13,986 nucleotides of DNA from Oscillospiraceae bacterium (GTDB lineage: Bacteria > Bacillota > Clostridia > Oscillospirales > Ruminococcaceae): assembly GCA_029068025.1 (NCBI GenBank), contig JAIEDJ010000089.1, forward strand, positions 1 to 13,986. The letters run 5' to 3'. Position 1 is the first letter of the stretch; each line of letters opens with the position of its first letter. This document shows positions 7,535 to 13,319 of this stretch, piece by piece. The translations under genes were made by a program, and so were the position numbers. The notes under the pieces were generated by a model. The model was not told the DNA's origin, ran no database searches, and saw only the letters and a program-made list of their open reading frames with translations.

Positions 7535-7640
7535 AAAAATTATACTTATTTCCATTAAAAAGTGAACAAAATATCGAGTCAAAAACTTGGATTTGTGGTT
7601 TTGTGCGAAGATTTTTTTGTGTACACTTTTAATGAGAAAT

Positions 7641-7882
7641 TAGAGCGAGTTAACATTATCCGAAATGTACGGATTTCGCAGCTGATTTTTCGCAGACGTA
7701 CTGTAATGTACGCATTATCCGCTTCCCGGAAAACGCTCAAGAATTTTCAACGAAGTTATGCGAAAAATCAGCCAAAAGACACGATGTCTTAAGGCAAACG
7801 CCTCTGATGCGCGGCACGGATGCCGCGCATCAGAGGCGTTTGCGCCAAGACGGGCGTTGAGCGGTAATGTGAACACGCTCTA
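7641..7882. mobile_element. MITE-like element, 242 bp, with 18-bp terminal inverted repeats
   Basis: The ends are TAGAGCGAGTTAACATTA (7641-7658) and, inverted, TAGAGCGTGTTCACATTA (7882-7865), 16 of 18 identical. TA at each outer edge could be a duplicated target. Inside are many palindromes: CGAAAT/ATTTCG (7661-7666, 7673-7678), GCTGATTTTTCGCA with its exact inverse (7681-7694, 7759-7772), CGTAC/GTACG (7697-7712), AAGACA/TGTCTT (7776-7790) and a 22-bp perfect hairpin (7795-7842). No transposase is encoded. A non-autonomous element moved by a transposase elsewhere in the genome is the best reading. A structured noncoding RNA is the alternative. I cannot name the family. Confidence 0.6.
7795..7842. 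repeat. Perfect 22-bp GC-rich hairpin inside the MITE-like element
   Basis: The arm 7795-7816 is exactly complementary to 7821-7842 around a CGGA loop. An outer GTCTT/AAGAC pairing (7786-7790, 7847-7851) can extend it. No T-run follows on either strand, so it does not look like an ordinary terminator. Confidence 0.85.
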
Positions 7883-7890
7883 GTATTAAT

Positions 7891-7936
7891 CAAAGAAAGC
7901 CGAGATCTCGCAACAAGAGATCCCGGCTTTTCTTTG
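7891..7936 (-). terminator. Terminator of the peptide/GyrI-like operon
   Basis: AAAGCCG-A-GATCTC (7896-7909) pairs with GAGATC-C-CGGCTTT (7917-7930) around a 7-base loop, extended by CAAAG/CTTTG flanks. On the minus strand it begins right after the stop codon at 7937-7939 and ends in TTTCTTTGATTAA. The MITE-like element begins just beyond it. Confidence 0.8.
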
Positions 7937-8407
7937 CTAAAGCGAATTTCCATCTACTCCCAAATAAGCGTTTGCGACAACTTCATTGCCGTCAATCTGC
8001 TTGATCGAGAAGTAAACGTTTGTAAGCGGTGAGTAATGCTTGTTAAGAGCGTATTCACACAGATGCCTCCCTGCTTCGGAAAAATCGCTTGCTTTGCCGC
8101 GGTAATTCAGCATAACCGCGTTTTCGAGCTTGAAGTGCGGCTTGAAAACATAGTGACAGTTGCTCTCAAACGGTCTGTCTACGGGAACGATGATCTCAAC
8201 CCCCAGAATAGTCTGTTTTGGTTCGGTGATCTCTTCATAAACAGAAACAACTACACTGTCGGTAATTTCCAGATCAAGAACGGGAACGTTGTCACAAATG
8301 TACATGATCATATCGCCGAGTGAATTTTTTTCAACTCTTGTGCGGTATGAAAGCGCCGTATCAAACCACAGGTGCTGATTTTCGATTACATTCATTTGCT
8401 CACCCAT
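7937..8407 (-). CDS. GyrI-like (AraC effector-binding type) small-molecule-binding protein, 156 aa
   Basis: The order of elements fits a stand-alone GyrI-like domain. It has a first strand-helix unit (residues about 15-40), SVVVSVYEE (51-59), the conserved ILGVEIIVPVDRPF (67-80), and a second unit, KLENAVMLNYRGKASDFSEAGRH (93-115), with a closing strand VYFSIKQ (131-137). This fold binds hydrophobic or cationic ligands in regulators such as BmrR and Rob, and binds gyrase in SbmC. No DNA-binding part is present. The ATG at 8407 overlaps the TAA of the upstream 14-codon peptide gene (TAATG), implying coupled translation. An ATG four codons later (8395) is possible. Reading further upstream from a TTG at 8443 would run through the peptide gene in another frame and is rejected. 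It might bind or buffer the peptide or a related ligand, which is inference. The family assignment is by pattern only. Confidence 0.65.
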   Translation of the reverse strand: MGEQMNVIENQHLWFDTALSYRTRVEKNSLGDMIMYICDNVPVLDLEITDSVVVSVYEEITEPKQTILGVEIIVPVDRPFESNCHYVFKPHFKLENAVMLNYRGKASDFSEAGRHLCEYALNKHYSPLTNVYFSIKQIDGNEVVANAYLGVDGNSL

Positions 8408-8451
8408 TAAAAGCCGAAAATAAAATCCCAGATCAAATCCCAAATGTTCAT
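8407..8451 (-). CDS. 14-aa amphipathic peptide MNIWDLIWDFIFGF, copy A
   Basis: A very short gene, ATG at 8451 and TAA at 8409-8407, encoding MNIWDLIWDFIFGF. GGGGGG (plus 8459-8464) sits 7 bases upstream as the ribosome binding site. In a helix N2, D5, D9 and G13 fall on one narrow face and the Trp, Ile, Leu and Phe residues fill the rest, so the peptide would be strongly amphipathic with charge about -2. It has no signal peptide, double-glycine leader or cysteine. Leaderless amphipathic peptides under LytTR control are known (the AgrA-controlled phenol-soluble modulins of Staphylococcus), but no sequence similarity to them is claimed. The second identical copy lies 106 bases upstream. The stop overlaps the start of the GyrI-like gene, so a pure translation-coupling leader is the main alternative. 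Confidence 0.6.
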   Translation of the reverse strand: MNIWDLIWDFIFGF

Positions 8452-8512
8452 TTTTATACCCCCCTTGCTTTATACAATCGCTGATTTTAGATCACATTCA
8501 TTTGCTCACCCA

Positions 8513-8557
8513 TTAAAAGCCGAAAATAAAATCCCAGATCAAATCCCAAATGTTCAT
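8513..8557 (-). CDS. 14-aa amphipathic peptide MNIWDLIWDFIFGF, copy B (promoter-proximal)
   Basis: Identical to copy A over all 45 bases. ATG at 8557, TAA at 8515-8513, with a seven-G ribosome binding site (plus 8564-8570) 6 bases upstream. It is followed by an overlapping eight-codon reading frame MGEQMNVI ending in TAA, a closed copy of the start of the GyrI-like gene. That copy B is intact while this trailing frame is closed is consistent with the peptide itself being the retained product. It is the first gene after the promoter at 8590-8618. Confidence 0.6.
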   Translation of the reverse strand: MNIWDLIWDFIFGF

Positions 8558-8589
8558 TTTTATCCCCCCCTTGCTTTGGTGATGGTTTA

Positions 8590-8618
8590 ATTATATTGAT
8601 TTTACCGGGCGCAAACAA
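8590..8618 (-). promoter_or_regulatory. Promoter of the tandem-peptide operon
   Basis: On the minus strand TTGTTT (8618-8613), a 17-base spacer and a perfect TATAAT (8595-8590), about 33 bases before the first peptide ATG. The box at 8622-8657 lies 3 bases upstream of the -35, a position from which a LytTR activator usually contacts polymerase. Confidence 0.75.
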
Positions 8619-8621
8619 GGG

Positions 8622-8657
8622 ATTTCGGACAAACGGCACTTTTTTGGAAACAAAATT
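8622..8657. promoter_or_regulatory. Candidate LytTR binding box, copy 1, between divergent promoters
   Basis: Same 36-base arrangement as at 7499-7534: ATTTCGGACAAA, six variable bases, TTTTTTGGAAACAAAATT. ACAAA cores at 8629-8633 and 8650-8654 are 21 bp apart. It lies 3 bases from the -35 of the peptide promoter and 20 bases from the -35 of the regulator-kinase promoter, so one bound dimer could act on both. The likely binder is the LytTR protein encoded at 8732, by analogy with AgrA and ComE autoregulation. Confidence 0.7.
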
Positions 8658-8677
8658 TTTATTTAGGGAAAAAATAC

Positions 8678-8706
8678 TTGAAATCAAAACTATATTGATG
8701 TATAAT
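8678..8706 (+). promoter_or_regulatory. Promoter of the regulator-kinase operon
   Basis: TTGAAA (8678-8683), a 17-base spacer and a perfect TATAAT (8701-8706), 25 bases before the TTG start at 8732. It looks able to work without an activator. Confidence 0.75.
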
Positions 8707-8731
8707 TATAATAAGAAAGGTGGTGCTTTCA

Positions 8732-9445
8732 TTGAAGGTTGCGATCTGCGATGATGAAAAAGTGTTTCACAAGGAAATAACAAACCTTTTGCGCAAATTT
8801 CAAAAGTTAAGGAATATCGATATATTTATTGACTATTATGAAAGCGGCGATATGCTTCTTGGTTCCAAGTACGAATACGACGTCATTTTTATGGATTACC
8901 AGATGGAAAAACTGAACGGCATTGAAACCGCGAAAAAGCTGCGCAGAAAAAATTCCGACAGTATTATCATCTTTATCAGCGCGTATCCCGCTGCCGCGCT
9001 TGACGCTTTTGAGGTCAACACGTTTCGTTTTTTGAAAAAGCCGATCGACGAGACCAAGCTGTTTAAGGCGTTGGACGATTACTTAAAGTCGATCGACTAT
9101 GATAATTTGCTTTTGATCAAAACTCATGAAGGAATTTATAAGGTCAAAATATCCGAAATAATTTATCTGGAGGGTGACGGAAGATATACGATCATAAGAT
9201 CGGAAAACCAATCGCTCCGTGTTCGTGCGAATTTAAAGCAGTTGGAACTTAAACTCCCTGCCTCAAAATTTACAAGGTGCAGCAAATCCTTTGTCGTTGG
9301 ATTTGGACATATCATCAACCATGACAGCACAAATATCAATTTTGATAACGGAGAAAAAGCTGTTATCGGCACACATTATGTCACAAAATTCAAGTCTGAA
9401 TTTCAAAATTATATTATGAAATACAACGAGGTACATATGGTATGA
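8732..9445 (+). CDS. LytTR-family response regulator paired with a GHKL kinase, 237 aa
   Basis: An AgrA/ComE-type transcription regulator. The receiver domain (residues 1-118) has the acidic pair DD (7-8), phosphate-accepting Asp55 in VIFMDYQMEKLNGIE and Lys in FLKKPID. The LytTR domain (about 128-235) includes KISEIIYLEGDGRYTII and FTRCSKSFVVGFGHI. The TTG at 8732 is chosen because AAAGGTGG (8716-8723) ends 8 bases before it, while the GTG codons at 8720 and 8723 lie inside that site. The stop overlaps the kinase start (ATGA at 9442-9445), so the two are translated together. It is divergent from the peptide operon with a candidate binding box in between, which suggests it controls both that operon and possibly itself. 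Confidence 0.92.
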   Translation: MKVAICDDEKVFHKEITNLLRKFQKLRNIDIFIDYYESGDMLLGSKYEYDVIFMDYQMEKLNGIETAKKLRRKNSDSIIIFISAYPAAALDAFEVNTFRFLKKPIDETKLFKALDDYLKSIDYDNLLLIKTHEGIYKVKISEIIYLEGDGRYTIIRSENQSLRVRANLKQLELKLPASKFTRCSKSFVVGFGHIINHDSTNINFDNGEKAVIGTHYVTKFKSEFQNYIMKYNEVHMV

Positions 9446-10758
9446 ACGTCATTTCAACTGTTATTGTTACGGCAAGCGAATGTGTAGATATCGTGTTGAT
9501 CATTATATATGCCGGTTTCTTCGGCATATTAACCATAAATAGGATAAATAAAATCAGGTTAATCCCTGCTTCGGCAATGTATATCGGATTTTCTGTATTG
9601 GTTCAGGCTTTAAAAACGTTTCCCGGTCAGATTGCAGTCTTTTCGGCTATATCATTGTATTATATAAGGTTTTTTCTGGTGATCTGGTTATTGTACAAAT
9701 GTATAAATCGCAAGATCATATTTCTTGCGTTTTTGGTGGATTTCTCGATCTCTCTGGTTTCTTCATGCGTCACCGGCATTATAAATTTAAGCGGCGAAAG
9801 GATAAGCAATCTTGTTCCGCTTGTAAAAATATTTGTTCAGCTTCTGTTATTACTTGTAATTTTACTCTTAAGGAAGAGCGCAGACACTCAAAGGAACAGA
9901 GCGGCGCTCGCAATGGTACCGCGTCATATTTTTATTATGCTGATATTGGCGATCATATGTCTGAGCGCTATGTCATCATTAATTATCTACCAAACAGATA
10001 ACATAATAAGAAAGGAAATACTCTTAACCGCAGTTGTTATAATTCTTACAGTAATTTTGCTCTGTATAGTTGCGTCACTGTTTTTAAATGTTATTGCCAA
10101 GCAGCATTTTACGGCTGTATCACAAATGATGGAGAAGCAGGTGGGGCTTCAGATCAGTCATTATAATGAACTCGAAAAGATGGATGCTGAGATAAGCAGA
10201 TTCCGCCATGATTACACCAATCATCTTCAGAGCATTTTATCCCTGATACAGATGAATGAGTACTCACAGGCGGAGGAATACATACAAAAACTGAAAAAGG
10301 TACAATACAAATCTGACCTGCAAATGTTCTACACCGGGCATAAATTAGCGGACGCGATCCTCAGCGACAGATCCTCGGCGCTCGGCAAAAGCTGCCGGAT
10401 AGAGTATTCCGGAATAATACCGTCTCCGATCGATAATGTTGACCTTTGCATAATTTTATCAAATTCTCTGGACAACGCGGCCGAAGCCTGCCGCGAATTG
10501 CCGTCTCCCGGTGTGATATCAATATACGCGGCGGAGCAGCAGGGGTATTTTGTATTATCGGTAAAGAATCCGACCGTGTGCACCGAAAAATATTACGATA
10601 TCCCTGCCACGACCAAGCCGGACAAAGAACATCACGGAATGGGACTGCATAATATCGAGAGCACCGTGAAAAGGCGCGGCGGACAGATGAGGATCAAGTG
10701 TGAAAACGGATCCTTCGAGCTGATGATCACAATGAAAATGAGCTCCTTTGCATATTAA
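9442..10758 (+). CDS. GHKL-type (AgrC-like) sensor histidine kinase, 438 aa
   Basis: A membrane sensor kinase that would phosphorylate the regulator encoded just before it. Residues 7-216 hold six or seven membrane spans with very short loops, as in the peptide-sensing HPK10 kinases AgrC and ComD. A short coiled linker (220-252) leads to the phospho-acceptor motif FRHDYTNHLQ with His256. The ATPase part follows: N box LSNSLDNAAEA (339-349) and G box HHGMGLHNI (397-405). It is slightly shorter in its last part than classical kinases, normal for this family. Translation is coupled to the regulator gene (ATGA), and a strong terminator follows the stop. With almost no outer domain, the ligand is likely bound in the membrane part, fitting a hydrophobic peptide. 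That ligand is inferred, not shown. Confidence 0.92.
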   Translation: MNVISTVIVTASECVDIVLIIIYAGFFGILTINRINKIRLIPASAMYIGFSVLVQALKTFPGQIAVFSAISLYYIRFFLVIWLLYKCINRKIIFLAFLVDFSISLVSSCVTGIINLSGERISNLVPLVKIFVQLLLLLVILLLRKSADTQRNRAALAMVPRHIFIMLILAIICLSAMSSLIIYQTDNIIRKEILLTAVVIILTVILLCIVASLFLNVIAKQHFTAVSQMMEKQVGLQISHYNELEKMDAEISRFRHDYTNHLQSILSLIQMNEYSQAEEYIQKLKKVQYKSDLQMFYTGHKLADAILSDRSSALGKSCRIEYSGIIPSPIDNVDLCIILSNSLDNAAEACRELPSPGVISIYAAEQQGYFVLSVKNPTVCTEKYYDIPATTKPDKEHHGMGLHNIESTVKRRGGQMRIKCENGSFELMITMKMSSFAY

Positions 10759-10763
10759 TTGAA

Positions 10764-10805
10764 AAAACGGCACCTCTCAAAGTTCTCTTTGAGAGGTGCC
10801 GTTTT
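10764..10805. terminator. Strong bidirectional terminator between convergent operons
   Basis: A perfect 19-bp stem (10764-10782 with 10787-10805) and a TTCT loop. The plus strand ends in GTTTTGGTTT and the minus strand in GTTTTTTC. It ends the kinase operon on the plus strand and the ABC/CPBP operon, whose last gene stops at 10859, on the minus strand. Confidence 0.92.
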
Positions 10806-10858
10806 GGTTTCGTTTTCAGGGGATATGCACTTTTTCACAATAGGTCGGCAGTTATGCG

Positions 10859-11743
10859 TTATTTAACGCTCTGCCTGACCGCGGTCTTATTTTTATTATC
10901 TCGCAGCATAAGCACGAGGATCACCAGCGCCGCGGTGTAAAGCGGGATATCCAGCATAAGCTGCTCCGATATCGTAGGCGAATAGTCCTCCGGGATCCCG
11001 CTCATAAACAAGCTGCTTGTTACTGCGCCGCCGAAATTATTCACAGCGTGGAATATCGCGGCGGGATATATTGAATTTGTCTTTTTTGTGAGCCACATAA
11101 GAATAATTCCCATAAACGTGCAGTGAACGCACATACAAAGTATTCCGAGATAGGGATAGCCCGGATAGTCTGTGCCGAAATTGTGCCCCTCGACGGTAAG
11201 CTCAGCGTGCCACAGCCCCCAGATGATCCCGCCGACGATCACCGTTCCCGCCGTGCCGACAAGCGGTTCCAGCTTTTGGTTCATATAACCGCGCCAGCCG
11301 AATTCCTCGCCGAAGGTGTTGAACGCCATAAGCGGAGCCGTCGCGAGTATGGTAAGAACTCCGGACAGCGCCTCGGCAAAGCTTAAATTTTTCCCAAAGT
11401 CCGACCAATCACCGCCGCCTATCGTAAGCGTCACGAGCAATCCCTGAAAAATACCGATCACGCTCATAGTAAGGATAGCTGTGAGATAATATTTTATGTT
11501 GCCCTTGAGATTCAAGTGCAGCATACTGTCGTGCCAGCCCTCGTGCGTGAGCTTTCGGGTGATGACGTTCGCGAGCGCGGGACCGAAGCCCACTATCCAG
11601 AAAAGCACGGGCATTTTGTTGGTCTCAAACCATTCGTGATAGCCGAAAGCTTTATTGTAGATTATCGCGGGTATCCACGAGATCCCGAAGGCAAGCAGCA
11701 GAAAAATAACAAGCCTTTTCACTTCGAGCTTCTTATTTGTCAT
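10859..11743 (-). CDS. CPBP-family intramembrane metalloprotease, 294 aa
   Basis: A membrane-embedded protease of the CPBP (Abi/CAAX) family with about eight spans. The catalytic residues are visible: EEFGWR with Glu146, Glu147 and Arg151; WGLWH ending in His179; and FHAVNN with His232. Family members are found with bacteriocin immunity and peptide-processing loci; MroQ of Staphylococcus aureus acts in Agr peptide signalling. The ATG at 11743 lies 11 bases inside the end of the permease gene, with AAAGGGGTG 7 bases upstream, so it is translated as the last gene of the transporter operon. The C-terminus is lysine-rich. A role in immunity, peptide maturation or lipid-modified protein processing cannot be told apart from sequence. 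Confidence 0.9.
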   Translation of the reverse strand: MTNKKLEVKRLVIFLLLAFGISWIPAIIYNKAFGYHEWFETNKMPVLFWIVGFGPALANVITRKLTHEGWHDSMLHLNLKGNIKYYLTAILTMSVIGIFQGLLVTLTIGGGDWSDFGKNLSFAEALSGVLTILATAPLMAFNTFGEEFGWRGYMNQKLEPLVGTAGTVIVGGIIWGLWHAELTVEGHNFGTDYPGYPYLGILCMCVHCTFMGIILMWLTKKTNSIYPAAIFHAVNNFGGAVTSSLFMSGIPEDYSPTISEQLMLDIPLYTAALVILVLMLRDNKNKTAVRQSVK

Positions 11744-13319
11744 ACTCGTTCACCCCTTTCATAAATACCCCGCACGAAATTTTGTAGGAAAACAAAAACG
11801 CCGCGAAAATGATATAAGGCAGCAGGCTCGTTATCAGCATCAGCGCGTCATTCGCCTCGCCGTTGTACAGCGCGATCATCACCTGAGTTACTTTATCCTG
11901 GATAGCCTCCGGCATCAGACTGTATGTCATGATCGCGGCTGTACTTATTGAGAGCATTATTATCATCTTGACCATGCTCCCCTTTTTCGAGCCGTACCGT
12001 ACCATGAACGGAATATCAAGGGCGCTTACCGACATCAGAAAAAACACTCCCAGGATGTACAGGGACGACATACTTGTCGTAAGCTCGTTCCCCGTCGCAA
12101 AATAATTCACGGTCGCAAGCAGATTGTCAGCAAAGATCCCCGAAGCCATATAGACAAGGTTCATCATGACTGTTACCACATATTTGCGGTACAGAAAGCC
12201 CTTTACTCCCTGCGGCGTTGAAACAACGAAGTACGCCCAGAGCTTCTTGTCGTCTCCTCTGAATACCTCGCTCATCAGACCGCTGACAATAAATATCCCG
12301 CACACGCACATAAGCACGCGTATGATCATACTCGTTGCCGTTTCAAAAAGCTCGTTCACACCGGCGTTGTTCGCTAAAACATCTATCGCCGAAAAACAGA
12401 ACGGAAATACGGTCAGCAATATCGGGGTACACGCCGCTAGAATAAGCATAAGCCGGTTCTGCTTCAGTTCCTTGTACAGCAGACCCGTTGTGCCGTCGGT
12501 TTTTATGTCTGGTTTAATATCAGATCTGATTTCCGATACGACCTGCGGCTTAATTTCGGCGTTTTCTTTTTTCTTTTCCGGTCTCACTGCACCCGCATAC
12601 GCGGATCTCAGACTGAAATACGACGCGAAAAAGCTTGCCGCCATCACCGCAAGCAGCAGCGGCACAGCCCACGCGAGCGCCCCCGCCGTAAATACGGGCA
12701 ATTCAAAGAGGGTATCTTCCTCGGCGAGCTTTTTAAGATCAATTCCGCTTGCTATGAAAATAACAGCGATTACGGCTATCATCAGCCCCATCATCGCCAT
12801 ACCCGAAATCGTCTGCATTTTCTTCATATCCGCTCCGCTGCGCGCCCGAAGTATAAAAAAGTCATTTGGCAGAGAGCCAAGTATCACCGACGCCAATACG
12901 ACAATATGCCAGACGATATAATTCGCGCCGAAGGGCTTCCCAACGTGCGCGCAAATCGCAGCGGCGTTGCAAAGACTGATCAGAGCGCTCACGAAAGACA
13001 CCGAGAGCCTGCAGATAAACCTTGCCGCGGTGCGCTCCGCGGGTGTTATCGGCAGCGCGTAGGAATAGTTCAGCCAGCCCGAATTGATGTCAGCCTTGAA
13101 TTCCTCGTACAGAAGCAGCGACATCGAGCCGACCATCGCCGACATCATTATAATGACATCCGCCGTTCCCGGCAGCGCTTCATCCGTAAAGTCGACCGAG
13201 TCCATCGAAAGCATCATTCCCCATGCCAGCGCCATCCACGCGAGCAGAAGCCCGAATTGCAGTATAATGAACTTCCTTGAGAGCCGAAACTCCCTGTACA
13301 TCAGCGATCGGAATTTCAT
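11733..13319 (-). CDS. ABC-2 type permease, fused double-length, 528 aa
   Basis: The membrane part of an ABC transporter. It appears to be two permease halves joined. Each half starts with a similar motif (LMYREFRLSRK at 6-16, LLYKELKQNRL at 280-290) and each later has an acidic motif plus aromatic stretch (EEFKADINSGWLNYSYALP at 72, EVFRGDDKKLWAYFVVSTP at 351). Each half has about six spans, and a charged Lys/Glu/Asp-rich linker lies at 247-278. A single polypeptide could thus supply both membrane halves. The ATG at 13319 shares its A with the ATPase stop (TGATG), with GGGGTGG 5 bases upstream. GTG codons up to 13328 are possible but overlap that site. The substrate is unknown. Transporters of this kind export or give resistance to peptides and antibiotics. 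Confidence 0.85.
   Translation of the reverse strand: MKFRSLMYREFRLSRKFIILQFGLLLAWMALAWGMMLSMDSVDFTDEALPGTADVIIMMSAMVGSMSLLLYEEFKADINSGWLNYSYALPITPAERTAARFICRLSVSFVSALISLCNAAAICAHVGKPFGANYIVWHIVVLASVILGSLPNDFFILRARSGADMKKMQTISGMAMMGLMIAVIAVIFIASGIDLKKLAEEDTLFELPVFTAGALAWAVPLLLAVMAASFFASYFSLRSAYAGAVRPEKKKENAEIKPQVVSEIRSDIKPDIKTDGTTGLLYKELKQNRLMLILAACTPILLTVFPFCFSAIDVLANNAGVNELFETATSMIIRVLMCVCGIFIVSGLMSEVFRGDDKKLWAYFVVSTPQGVKGFLYRKYVVTVMMNLVYMASGIFADNLLATVNYFATGNELTTSMSSLYILGVFFLMSVSALDIPFMVRYGSKKGSMVKMIIMLSISTAAIMTYSLMPEAIQDKVTQVMIALYNGEANDALMLITSLLPYIIFAAFLFSYKISCGVFMKGVNEYDK

Larger units (their letters stand above)
8374..8585. repeat. Tandem duplication, 106-bp unit, carrying the peptide gene
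   Basis: Units 8374-8479 and 8480-8585 agree at 95 of their first 98 positions (differences at 8383/8489, 8387/8493 and 8458/8564) and diverge in the last 8. Each unit holds a G-rich ribosome binding site, the whole 14-codon gene, and the first eight codons of the downstream gene. In the upstream unit that short start is closed by a TAA where the real gene has GAA. The 45-base peptide gene is identical in both. Confidence 0.95.

Noticed and set aside
7346..7582. 78-codon minus-strand frame in the gap upstream of the LytTR gene
   Set aside because: It runs through the candidate box and promoter, lacks a ribosome binding site and has no coding character. Its last 38 codons could start at an ATG at about the predicted transcript start, but this is not convincing.
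7562..7792. 76-codon plus-strand frame overlapping the left end of the MITE-like element
   Set aside because: It crosses the inverted-repeat end of the element and its palindromes, with no ribosome binding site.
7795..7842. The 22-bp perfect hairpin as a transcription terminator
   Set aside because: No T-run follows on either strand, and it sits within the inverted-repeat element next to a proper terminator at 7891-7936.
8487..8687. 66-codon minus-strand frame containing GFDLGFYFRLLMGEQMNVI, which looks like a duplicated N-terminus of the GyrI-like protein
   Set aside because: It reads the peptide gene in the wrong frame and crosses the promoter and box; the resemblance comes from the 106-bp tandem repeat.
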